DNA of 64,000 bases, from the NCBI RefSeq assembly GCF_030518795.1, contig NZ_CP130427.1, positions 1,116,001 to 1,180,000 of the forward strand, read 5' to 3'. A program made the position numbers and the translations under genes. The notes beneath the pieces were generated by a model, which was given only the letters and a program-made list of their open reading frames with translations, was not told where the DNA came from and searched no databases. Within the stretch, counting starts at the first letter, position 1; every line of letters starts with the position of its first letter. Source of the stretch: Micromonospora sp. NBRC 110009. GTDB lineage: Bacteria; Actinomycetota; Actinomycetes; Mycobacteriales; Micromonosporaceae. Positions 1 through 8,081 of this stretch are shown here, one piece after another.

Positions 1-1
1 C

Positions 2-229
2 CCAGTGCGGCGCAGGCTCGCCCGCACCATCGCCCGCGGACCGCACACCACCGGCGAGCTCGCCGACGCATGGCAGCTGACCGCGCCCGAGGTCTCCCGG
101 CACCTGGCGGTGCTCAAACAGGCCGGTCTGGTGACAGTCAGCCGACGCGGGCGATATGTCCTCTACCAACTTGACCTCATGGTCTGCGCCCGTCTCGGCG
201 CAGACTTCGTCGAGGCGATCCTGCGTTAA
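2..229 (+). CDS. ArsR-like winged-helix transcriptional regulator, C-terminal end (cut by window edge)
   Basis: The frame is open from the window edge to a TAA at 227-229, so only the last 75 residues are present. They form one winged helix-turn-helix: a recognition region TAPEVSRHLAVLKQAGLV followed by the wing RRGRYVLYQLD. This is the ArsR/SmtB pattern. In actinobacteria such a domain often forms the C-terminus of longer DUF5937-type regulators, but the N-terminal half cannot be seen. No metal-binding Cys-x-Cys motif is visible in the remaining part, so a metal-sensing role is not supported. The GTG at 5 is probably an internal valine codon rather than a start. Confidence 0.75.
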   Translation, partial: PVRRRLARTIARGPHTTGELADAWQLTAPEVSRHLAVLKQAGLVTVSRRGRYVLYQLDLMVCARLGADFVEAILR

Positions 230-419
230 CCCCTCGGTTCGAGAGCCACCACGGCCAGGGCGCTGCCGCGATCGTTCCGGCCCGTCGGAAGCGGGACAGG
301 TCAGGAGTGGAAACAGTCATGCCTGTGACCCTGTCGGCGGCACGGAACGACGTATCCGACTCCACGTAACACTTCGGCGAATTGTGCCGTAAGGGCGACC
401 GGAATCCTGGGCAGTACAG
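230..419. other. Intergenic region holding the 5' end of a degraded gene (copy A)
   Basis: Between the regulator end and the sigma factor end there is no intact gene. A short minus-strand frame starts at about 320 and runs into the regulator gene. Its first residues (M-T-V-S-T-P-D-L, then a hydrophobic run) resemble those of a minus-strand frame starting near 15840. The DNA of 243-391 aligns by eye with 15762-15908, including the stretch CTTCGGCGAATTGTG in both. I read it as a remnant of one gene start plus its promoter, probably a membrane protein, present twice in the window. Confidence 0.5.
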
Positions 420-1337
420 CTAGCCCTCCCGCGCCCACGGCCGCAGCTTCTCCGGGTTGCGGACCGCCCAGATCCGGGTGACGCGCCCGTCGGAGACGTC
501 GAAGGAGGCTACGGTCATGACGACGCCGGCACGCTGGGCCACCAGGCCCGGCACACCGTTGACCGACCGCTCCAGGAGTTCGAGCCCCGGAGCCTTATCG
601 GCAATGGCGACCAGGTACTGGGCGATGCGTGCGCCGCCCTCGACCGGGCGCAGGACGGTGCCGACCAGGCCGCCGCCGTCGGCGGTCATCACGGCGGCCG
701 GGTTGAGGAGACCGACGAGGGCTGCGATGTCCTTGGTCTCCCACGCCTTTTTGACGTGCCTCACCACGTCGGCCTGGCCGGTCGCCGTCACCGGAGCGCG
801 CGCGACGCTCACCCGCCGCCGGGCGGAGGCGGCCAGCTGCTTGCAGGCCGCAGGGGTCCGGCCGAGAACGTCGGCGATCTCGGCGAACGGGTACCGGAAG
901 ACGTCGTGCAGGACGAACGCCACCCGCTCGGCGGGCGTCATCGACTCCAGGACGACGAGGAAGGCCATGTCCACCGACTCGTCCAGGACGATCTGGTCGG
1001 CGGGGTCGGCAGGACCGGTGGGGTCGGTGCCGCCCGCGTGGTCCCACTCGGTGCGGTCGGGCAGCGGCTCTGGCAGCCACGCGCCGACATAGCGTTCACG
1101 GCGGGCCCGCGCCGAGCCGAGCAGGTCCAGGCAGATGCGGCTGGTCACCGTCGTGAGCCAGGCGCCGGGGGACAGGATTTCCTCCTGCCGGCTTCGTGGC
1201 AGTCCGTACCAGCGTGCGTAGGCATCCTGTACGGCGTCCTCGGCCTCGGTCACCGAACCGAGCAACCGGTAAGCGACATTGATCAGTTGGCGTCGCTCGC
1301 CGGCAACCTCATCTTGGCTGGTCCCGACAGTCCCCAT
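420..1337 (-). CDS. ECF41-type RNA polymerase sigma factor (SigJ-like)
   Basis: Predicted extracytoplasmic-function sigma factor of 305 aa. Sigma-2 region lies at about residues 15-80, with the hallmark WLTTVTSRICLDLL. Sigma-4 region lies at about 122-178, including TPAACKQLAASARRRV. A C-terminal SnoaL-like extension follows at about 190-305, with the DGGG motif (220-223) and the terminal NPEKL motif that mark the ECF41 group. In that family the C-terminal domain tunes sigma activity in place of a separate anti-sigma factor, and none is seen nearby. ECF41 genes often neighbour a carboxymuconolactone decarboxylase or oxidoreductase target gene; here the neighbour is only a small membrane protein. 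The ATG at 1337 fits the family start. Confidence 0.9.
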   Translation of the reverse strand: MGTVGTSQDEVAGERRQLINVAYRLLGSVTEAEDAVQDAYARWYGLPRSRQEEILSPGAWLTTVTSRICLDLLGSARARRERYVGAWLPEPLPDRTEWDHAGGTDPTGPADPADQIVLDESVDMAFLVVLESMTPAERVAFVLHDVFRYPFAEIADVLGRTPAACKQLAASARRRVSVARAPVTATGQADVVRHVKKAWETKDIAALVGLLNPAAVMTADGGGLVGTVLRPVEGGARIAQYLVAIADKAPGLELLERSVNGVPGLVAQRAGVVMTVASFDVSDGRVTRIWAVRNPEKLRPWAREG

Positions 1338-1438
1338 GCGTCCGGCCGCCCCCTCGCCTTACCTTTCGCAAGCCCACGTCGTCGGGCTGGTGAGACCTTA
1401 ACGATCTACTGCCCGAGGGCGGAAAAGGGGACTGTGAC

Positions 1439-1849
1439 ATGGCCGCTCAGGCGACGGCGACGGCGACGGCGACGGGGACGGGGACGGGGACGGGGACGGC
1501 GAACGCACAGCGCAGCTTCTCGTTCCTGCAGATCGCGATCGCCCTGCAGACCCTGACCATCTTCCTTCAGGCGGTCTCCGCCGGACTGCTGCTGACCTCG
1601 TCCTACGGAGAGACGCTGCACAGTGTCGGAGCACGGGTGATGTACGGGGCGTCGATGCTGTACGTGCTCGCGGCGGTGCTGGCGTGGAAGCCGGGCGGCG
1701 GCTCCCTCCGGCCTGTCTGGCACGCGTCAGGTTTCCTCGTACTCGCCTCGGTCCAGGTCGTGCTCGGCATCGCGCACGTCCCGTCGGTCCATCTCCCCCT
1801 GGGGGTCTTGATGTTCGGCCTGAGTGTGCTGGCGCTGGCCCGGCGCTAA
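1439..1849 (+). CDS. Small four-helix membrane protein with an N-terminal Thr/Ala/Gly repeat
   Basis: 136 aa. The first 20 residues are low-complexity (alternating A-T then G-T), encoded by eight tandem hexamers at 1451-1498. The rest contains four hydrophobic segments, roughly 30-50, 62-80, 92-112 and 116-134, so it should be an integral membrane protein. No catalytic motif is visible and I do not recognise the family. A purine-rich stretch (GGAAAAGGGGA) precedes the ATG at 1439 and supports the start. It is transcribed divergently from the sigma factor gene about 100 bp away, so regulation by that factor is possible but untested. Confidence 0.7.
   Translation: MAAQATATATATGTGTGTGTANAQRSFSFLQIAIALQTLTIFLQAVSAGLLLTSSYGETLHSVGARVMYGASMLYVLAAVLAWKPGGGSLRPVWHASGFLVLASVQVVLGIAHVPSVHLPLGVLMFGLSVLALARR
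1451..1498 (+). repeat. Tandem hexanucleotide repeat (four GCGACG then four GGGACG units) inside a coding region
   Basis: Eight exact 6-bp units, four GCGACG followed by four GGGACG, lie in frame within the start of the small membrane protein. Each unit adds two residues (Ala-Thr or Gly-Thr), so length change by slippage would keep the reading frame. Confidence 0.9.
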
Positions 1850-1874
1850 GGTCCGATACGGGGCCCGAGATCAA

Positions 1875-3974
1875 CTAGTCCGCTTGAGCCCGCTCCCCCG
1901 CGTCGACGACTGAAGCCTGGCGCGGTAGGGCAGAGCTCACCGGCTCGGTCAACGTCCGCCAGAGGAACTCCAGCGTCAGCGCCGAGATGAACGCACGCTG
2001 CTCGTTGTTCGCGGCGGCACCGTGCCCGCCTTCGACGTTCTCGTAGTAGGACACGTCGTGGCCGTGTTCGCGCAGCCGGGCTGCCATCTTGCGGGCGTGC
2101 CCCGGATGCACCCGGTCGTCGCGGGTCGAGGTGATGAGCAGGACCGGCGGATACCGCGTCCCACTGCGGATGTTGTGGTACGGCGAATACTCCCGCAGGT
2201 AGGCCCAGTCGTCCTCCCGGTCCGGGTCGCCGTACTCAGCCATCCACGAGGCACCGGCCAGCAGCCGGTGGTACCGCCGCATGTCCAGCACCGGCACGTG
2301 CGCGACGACGGCGCCGAAGAGCGACGGGTAGCGGGTCAGCATCACGCCCATCAGCAGCCCGCCGTTGCTGCCACCCTCGATGCCGAGCTGGGCCGGCGTG
2401 GTGATCCCCCGGGCAACCAGGTCGGCCGCCACCGCGGCGAAGTCCTCGTACGCCCGCGGCCGGTTCTCCCGCAGCGCCGCGCGGTGCCATTCCGGGCCGT
2501 ACTCCCCACCGCCCCGGATGTTCGCCACGACGTACGTACCGCCGCGGGCCAGCCAGCCCCGGCCGGTGACGCCGCTGTAGTAGGGGGTCTGGGAGATCTC
2601 GTACCCGCCGTACCCGGTGAGCAGCGTCGGCCGGCTGGGCGCGTCCGCCTCCCCCACCACGAAGTACGGCACCCGCGTACCGTCGGCCGAGGTGGCGAAG
2701 AACTGGCGTACCGCCAAGCCCTTGCCGTCGAAGAACGCCGGCTCCCGCTTGAGGATCTCGACCGAGCCGCCGACCTGTCCGAGCCGCAGCGTCGCCGGTT
2801 GGAGGAACCCTTCCGAGGCGAGCAGATAGTCATCGCCGAGGTCCGGGTCCGTTTCCACGATCGAGCTGTGATCGTCCGCCGGCACCCCGGCGAGCGGCTC
2901 CCGCCGCCAGCCCGTCTCGCCCGGCGTCAGCACCTCCAACCGGCTCCGCACATCGGCGAGGGTGGCCAGGATCAGATGGTTCCGGGTCCATGCGTAACCG
3001 TCGAGCGCCGTGCGGGCGTCGGGCTGGAAGAGCACCGCCATCTCCCGCGCACCGGCGAGGAACGCGTCGAAGCGGGTCGCCAGCAGGGCACCGGCCGGAT
3101 AGGTCGCTTCACCCAGCGCCCATGGCGAGCGCAGCCGGATCACCAGCCACTCCCGGTGTACGTCCCACTGGGCGTCCTCCGGCACGGCGATCCGGATCCG
3201 CTCGCCCGCCTCCGTCAGCAGGAAGTGCTCGCTGCGGTAGAAGTCCAGGATCCGGCCCACGAAGTCGCGCTCGAACCCGGGCGTTCGGTCGTGCGAGGCG
3301 TACACGACCAGGTCGTCCACGCGGCCCTCGCACACGATCTCGGCCTCGGACAGTGGCGTGCCTCGCCGCCATCGCTTGGCGATGCGCGCATACCCTGACG
3401 TGGTCAGCGAACCGGGCCCGAAGTCGGTGGCCACGTAGATGTGGTCGGCGTCGATCCAGCAGACGCCGCTCTTGGCCTCGGGAAGCGTGAAGCCGTCCTT
3501 GACGAAGGTCCGGCGGACGAGGTCGAACTCGCGGACGACCACCGCATCCGCGCCGCCTCGGGACAGGCTGATCAGGCAGCGTTGATAATCGGGTCGCAGC
3601 ACCGTCACGTCGCTCCAGACCCAGTTCTCACCCTCTTCGGCGGCCAGCGCATCGACGTCGAGCAGCACGTCCCACTCGGGCTCCGGCCGGCGGTACTGGT
3701 CGAGGGTGGTTCGGCGCCAGAGTCCGCGGGGATGCGCGGCGTCCTGCCAGAAGTTGTAGTAGTGGCGATCCCCGCGCCATCCCGGGTAGGGAATGCGGTC
3801 GTCGGCGTCGAGCACCTGCCGGATCTCGGTCCGCAGGGCGGCGAACCGCTCGCCCTCGGTCAGCGCGGCCACGGTTTCCGCGTTGCGGTCCCGCACCCAC
3901 CTGTCCGCGTCCGCACCATCAAGATCTTCCAGCTCGAGGTACGGGTCCTCGCCCTCATCGCTCAAGGTCGCCAT
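1875..3974 (-). CDS. Prolyl oligopeptidase family serine peptidase (S9A)
   Basis: Probable cytoplasmic prolyl oligopeptidase, 699 aa, close to the usual family length. The N-terminal two thirds match the beta-propeller gate domain, and the C-terminal third is the alpha/beta-hydrolase. Catalytic triad candidates are visible: Ser at about 536 in GGSNGG, Asp at 619/620 in STRDDRVHP, and His at about 651 in EGGHGAA. The ATG at 3974 starts the typical N-terminus with DPYLELEDLDG; an in-frame TTG at 4037 would add 21 residues with no family support. No signal peptide is seen. The gene stands alone, with its 3' end facing the small membrane protein gene. Confidence 0.9.
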   Translation of the reverse strand: MATLSDEGEDPYLELEDLDGADADRWVRDRNAETVAALTEGERFAALRTEIRQVLDADDRIPYPGWRGDRHYYNFWQDAAHPRGLWRRTTLDQYRRPEPEWDVLLDVDALAAEEGENWVWSDVTVLRPDYQRCLISLSRGGADAVVVREFDLVRRTFVKDGFTLPEAKSGVCWIDADHIYVATDFGPGSLTTSGYARIAKRWRRGTPLSEAEIVCEGRVDDLVVYASHDRTPGFERDFVGRILDFYRSEHFLLTEAGERIRIAVPEDAQWDVHREWLVIRLRSPWALGEATYPAGALLATRFDAFLAGAREMAVLFQPDARTALDGYAWTRNHLILATLADVRSRLEVLTPGETGWRREPLAGVPADDHSSIVETDPDLGDDYLLASEGFLQPATLRLGQVGGSVEILKREPAFFDGKGLAVRQFFATSADGTRVPYFVVGEADAPSRPTLLTGYGGYEISQTPYYSGVTGRGWLARGGTYVVANIRGGGEYGPEWHRAALRENRPRAYEDFAAVAADLVARGITTPAQLGIEGGSNGGLLMGVMLTRYPSLFGAVVAHVPVLDMRRYHRLLAGASWMAEYGDPDREDDWAYLREYSPYHNIRSGTRYPPVLLITSTRDDRVHPGHARKMAARLREHGHDVSYYENVEGGHGAAANNEQRAFISALTLEFLWRTLTEPVSSALPRQASVVDAGERAQAD

Positions 3975-4125
3975 CTTCGCAACTATCCCCGACGAGTGCC
4001 CCGCATCGATGTCGGCATGGCGACTCAGCCTGCCCAACTCCCCGAACCGCGCCCTGACCTGCGGGAACCGGCACTAGCCTGGGTTGAGCGAGGAGGCACG
4101 GCGCGCTTCCCTCCGCTAGCCGGCC

Positions 4126-7100
4126 ATGTCGATCATGGGGGTGGCCATGCGCGGGCCGAGACGTGGCCGGGTCTGGGCGGCCGGGCTGTGGCTACGCCAG
4201 CGGCGGCGCAGGTGGCGCACCCGACGGGAACGCCGGACCGAGCGGAGCCTCCGCCGGCGGACGGACCACCGGACCGATCACCGGATGACCTGGCGGCACC
4301 ACCACGGGCTGCGCTGGGCGATCATCGCCACCGCCACGATCCTCGTGGCGTGGACCATCTACTCGCTGGTGCTGACGGTCCTCGACACCGAGCCCGGTTT
4401 CCTGCCGATGTCGCGGTGGTGCGCGGGACAGCCGCCGAGGTCGTACTACTGCGGGCAGGTGGAGGGCTTCGTCAAGGGCCCGCTGATCGTGGGGCTCGGC
4501 CTCGCGGTGTTCATCTTCTGGCGGTATCTGCGGGTCCGCCGCTGGTACGACCGCAACGCCCTGCGCAACCGCCAGATGGTGATCGCCACCGCCGAACGCG
4601 ACATCAGCGGCGTCCACGTGGTCGGCCGTGACGAGCTGTGCGAACTGATGATCCAACGGCTGCGCGACGAGCACCACCGCCGGCCGCTGGTGCTGGTGGG
4701 CGACATCGGCACCGGCAAGACGGCGACGCTGGTCCGCCTCGCGGAGCTGCTGATGGCCACCGACGTCGTACCGATCGGGATCGACCTGCGCACCGTCACC
4801 ACTCCGGAGCAGCTGAACTTCCACCAGCTCGCCCAGGCGCAGTTCGAGCGCACCATCGACACCCAACTGCATGCCACCGGCGAGGCGGACAAGGTGTGGC
4901 GGCGGCTCTGGCTGGAGAACCGCATCGTCGTGCTCGCCGACGGCCTGGAGGAGGCCCTCGCCGACACCGCCCAGCCCGCCGACCGGGACAGCCTGCTGCG
5001 CGAGGCCATCCGGGGCGCGGTCCGGGAGCGGCTCCCCCTGGTGGTCGCGTCGCGCCCCGCCGATCCGCTGCGCGGGCTGGACGCGCTGCTGCTGCAGCTG
5101 GAGCCGCTCGCCCAGGGCCCCGCCCTGGAGTACGTGCAGAGCCGCAGCCGCCGCTCGGACGCCGGGCAGCGGTCGGATCGGATCACCGGGCTGGTCAAGG
5201 CCGCCGACGTCGCCGAGTCACCGTTCTTCCTGCGGGTCATCGGCCAGCTCTACGAAATCGACCGCCTCGACCGGGTCGAGCCGGCGGGTCGGGGCAGATC
5301 CGCGCTGCGCTGGAGTCTGCTGGAGGAGTGGTACGAAGCCACCCTCGCCGGGGACCTCTACGAGGACTACGGCATGCCGCCGACCGAACGGTCCGACGCC
5401 ATCGAGGTGCTCTCCGCGCTCGCCTGCCTCGGGCTGCGCGACAACCAGCAGTCGGTGCGCACCACCGCACTCAGCGGCGCCGACGGCACGCCGGACGCCG
5501 GCCGGCAGTGGATCCTCGCCGAACTCCGATCCCGGCTGCACAAGCTCAGCGCCGACAACCCGCAGGACATCGGGCTCGCCGAGACCACCGGGGACGCGCT
5601 CAACATCGTGGTGAAACGGCAGGACGGGGTGCGCTTCCAGCACGGGGTGATCCAGGCGTACCTCGGCTCTCGCTTCCTCGCCGCCGCCCTGCGCGACGAC
5701 GCCTTCCTCGATCGGGCCCTCACCCGCAACCACGGCCCCGGACGGGAACTGCTCGCGGCCCTCACCCTCTATTGCCGCAGCGGCGGGGTGTTCGAACGGC
5801 TGGACGGACGGCGGATGCCGCCGTCCGCACCCGGAAGGCTGCACCGCCTCGGTGACGCCGTCCGGCAGACCGTACGCATCCGCCCGAGCGCCGCGGACGC
5901 GACGGTCACCCGGAACCGGTCGATCAGCCTCGTCCAGCGGCTCTGCGCCGAGGCGACCGGGACGCGGAACCGCACCCGGGCCCTGGAGATGTTCGCGACC
6001 GCGCTGGAGATGGACGCCGCCAGCGGGCACCCGCTCCACCGGAAACTCGCCGACGCGATCCGCGTCGCCTGGCCCACCTACCAGGGAGACGGCTCGGTCA
6101 CCGACCGCCCCCTCGAAGACGCCAAGATCGCTCTCGTGCACCGGTACGGCGACGCCGCCCGGCAGCTCGGAAACCGGCCTCCGGAAGGCGGGCCCCGGGG
6201 CCAGCAGCCCGAGCCGCAGTACCGGCAGCTGTTCCAGATGATGGCCGAGGAGACCTCCTACCTGCCCCGCCTGGCCGCCGCCCGGGAGATCGCCAGCGGC
6301 GGCGACGCAGCCGTCCGCGCGCTGCACGACCTGCTCGACGAGCCGCCGGAGACGGCCGACACCCTGGGCCGGGAACGCCTGGAGGAGCTGCGGACCTGGA
6401 TCGCGCCGTCGCTGTTCCTCTTCGCCGAGGGTGCGTACGCCCCCGGCGAACCGGACTGGCGGGGCGTGGCCCGGGAGACCCTGCGACGCTGGGTGCACCG
6501 CCTGGCCACCGACGCGTCGGACGGGGCCCGCGTCTACGAGCTCACGCTCGCGCAGGGCTTCCGGCTGGCGGCCAACTGCCGCACGTACCCGGCGCACCGC
6601 AGCATCCTGATCGAGGAAGCCGAGAAGGCGCTGCGCTACTCCCGGTTCTGGTACTCGCACCTGGTGCTCCTGCAAGCGCTCACCCTGCTGGCCCTGCCCC
6701 GCGATCCCAGCGAGACGCTGCGCGAGCGGGGTCACGGTTCGGACCCACGCGGCCTGGTCACCTTCTGGACCTCGATCGCCGGCGGCGGGCACCGTGCCCC
6801 GCAGCCCGGCAGCGGTACGGCACACCCGCTCGTCCTCGAGGTCGCCGATCTGTGCGTCGAGGCGCTCACCGACCGCCATCCGGAACGGCGCTGCTGGGTT
6901 GACGAGCGGGAGATCGTCGGACGGGTGGGAGCGGCCAGCTCCCAACCCGGCGTCCGCCGGATGCAGGACTCCTGGCTGCCGCCGTCGCACGGCTGGGCCG
7001 TCCTGGAACCGCGGGCCCAACGGTTGCTGGCCGACGTGATGCTGCTGCTCAACCTCGCCGACCGGGGACAGGACAACTCCGAGCGGGCCCGCCGGCTCAG

Positions 7101-7425
7101 CCGAGCCAGCCGGGCCGAGCTGCCCCCGTGCCTCACCATCGACCGCAGCGCCATGCGGGTCACCCTGAGCCGGCGCCAGGCCCACGACGTCCAACCCGGC
7201 TCCACCTGCATCGACGACTGCCCGTTCCGGCTGTGCCCGCTGCCGCCGAAGGGAGACGAGCTGCCGTACCAGATGGACGAGGCGTTCTGCGCCCACCAGA
7301 TCGATCTCGTCGGGCACTGGTTCCGGGCTCCGGGGCGGGCGGACTGGCAGGCGGTGAACCGGGAGGATTTGCGGACTTTCTGGCGAGAGATGTCCGAGCG
7401 AATGGCCCCCGCCTGGCGGAAGTGA
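4126..7425 (+). CDS. Large membrane-anchored P-loop NTPase (NACHT/STAND-like)
   Basis: 1099 aa. After a basic N-terminus, two hydrophobic helices (about 64-86 and 117-134) should anchor the protein in the membrane. A P-loop NTPase domain follows, with Walker A GDIGTGKT ending near residue 199 and a hydrophobic strand with acidic residue (RIVVLADGLEEAL, about 266-278) as Walker B. The long C-terminal part, about 400-1090, is helical in character, and it ends with a Cys-rich segment (CIDDCPFRLCPLP and CAHQ). The layout resembles membrane-linked NACHT/STAND ATPases, which usually act as signal-responsive switches. The ligand and effector are not recognisable. Several in-frame starts exist between 4126 and 4147; ATG 4126 is the longest. 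It faces away from the S9 peptidase gene. Confidence 0.7.
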   Translation: MSIMGVAMRGPRRGRVWAAGLWLRQRRRRWRTRRERRTERSLRRRTDHRTDHRMTWRHHHGLRWAIIATATILVAWTIYSLVLTVLDTEPGFLPMSRWCAGQPPRSYYCGQVEGFVKGPLIVGLGLAVFIFWRYLRVRRWYDRNALRNRQMVIATAERDISGVHVVGRDELCELMIQRLRDEHHRRPLVLVGDIGTGKTATLVRLAELLMATDVVPIGIDLRTVTTPEQLNFHQLAQAQFERTIDTQLHATGEADKVWRRLWLENRIVVLADGLEEALADTAQPADRDSLLREAIRGAVRERLPLVVASRPADPLRGLDALLLQLEPLAQGPALEYVQSRSRRSDAGQRSDRITGLVKAADVAESPFFLRVIGQLYEIDRLDRVEPAGRGRSALRWSLLEEWYEATLAGDLYEDYGMPPTERSDAIEVLSALACLGLRDNQQSVRTTALSGADGTPDAGRQWILAELRSRLHKLSADNPQDIGLAETTGDALNIVVKRQDGVRFQHGVIQAYLGSRFLAAALRDDAFLDRALTRNHGPGRELLAALTLYCRSGGVFERLDGRRMPPSAPGRLHRLGDAVRQTVRIRPSAADATVTRNRSISLVQRLCAEATGTRNRTRALEMFATALEMDAASGHPLHRKLADAIRVAWPTYQGDGSVTDRPLEDAKIALVHRYGDAARQLGNRPPEGGPRGQQPEPQYRQLFQMMAEETSYLPRLAAAREIASGGDAAVRALHDLLDEPPETADTLGRERLEELRTWIAPSLFLFAEGAYAPGEPDWRGVARETLRRWVHRLATDASDGARVYELTLAQGFRLAANCRTYPAHRSILIEEAEKALRYSRFWYSHLVLLQALTLLALPRDPSETLRERGHGSDPRGLVTFWTSIAGGGHRAPQPGSGTAHPLVLEVADLCVEALTDRHPERRCWVDEREIVGRVGAASSQPGVRRMQDSWLPPSHGWAVLEPRAQRLLADVMLLLNLADRGQDNSERARRLSRASRAELPPCLTIDRSAMRVTLSRRQAHDVQPGSTCIDDCPFRLCPLPPKGDELPYQMDEAFCAHQIDLVGHWFRAPGRADWQAVNREDLRTFWREMSERMAPAWRK

Positions 7426-7558
7426 CGATCAGCCGGCTCGGTCGTCAGCGCAAACGCTGGTCGGTCGACGGCTGGTGGCTGTGGGGCCGACCGCAGCGAG
7501 ATCGTGGGACGGATTCTAGGCTGGGTCCGAGCGTTGGAATGATAGGAGGGAGGCCGCC

Positions 7559-8017
7559 GTGAGCCAGACCGAGAGAACCGACACCTTCGAGGAGTGGAAC
7601 GTGGTCGAGGACGACGGTGTCCTGGACGCCTCGGACACCCTGGACGACCGGGTCGGCGATCCCCTCGACACCGGAATCGCCGCCGGAGACCGCTGGACGG
7701 GTGCGAACCGGTTCGGCACGACACCCGCAGAGGAGCGGGCGGGCGAGCCCCTGGAGCAGCTGTTGGCCCAGGAGGAGCCGGACATCGACCCGTACGCCGA
7801 GGCCGCCGACGACGAGGACGAGCTGACCCGGCGTGGGTACGAGCGCGAGAGGCGCGCGGGACGCCTGGTCGCCTACGACGAGGGCCTCGGCGAGGACGAG
7901 GAAGCCGACTCCTTGGCGTGGGATGTCGGGATCGACGGGGGTGCGGCGAGCGCGGAGGAGGCCGCGGTGCACCTGGTCGACGACCCCAACGGCCCGGGCG
8001 AGGGCCCGTTGCGGTGA
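7559..8017 (+). CDS. DUF5709 family acidic protein
   Basis: 152 aa, strongly acidic, with no membrane segment or signal peptide. It resembles the actinobacterial DUF5709 family, with the conserved centre EQLLAQEEPD followed by RRGYERERRAGRLVA. The function of the family is unknown. The GTG at 7559 is preceded by a good ribosome binding site (GGAGGGAGG, about 7 bp upstream). It lies 130 bp after the NTPase gene in the same orientation and may have its own promoter. Confidence 0.8.
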   Translation: MSQTERTDTFEEWNVVEDDGVLDASDTLDDRVGDPLDTGIAAGDRWTGANRFGTTPAEERAGEPLEQLLAQEEPDIDPYAEAADDEDELTRRGYERERRAGRLVAYDEGLGEDEEADSLAWDVGIDGGAASAEEAAVHLVDDPNGPGEGPLR

Positions 8018-8081
8018 GGCGGACCAGCTCAGCGCTGCCCGGCGCGCAGTAGCAGCCGGGGCGAACCCCGCCCTGGCCGGT

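Noticed and set aside
5218..7317. Long minus-strand open frame (699 codons) opposite the NTPase
   Set aside because: It is a shadow frame in high-GC DNA. The plus strand has Walker motifs and membrane helices.
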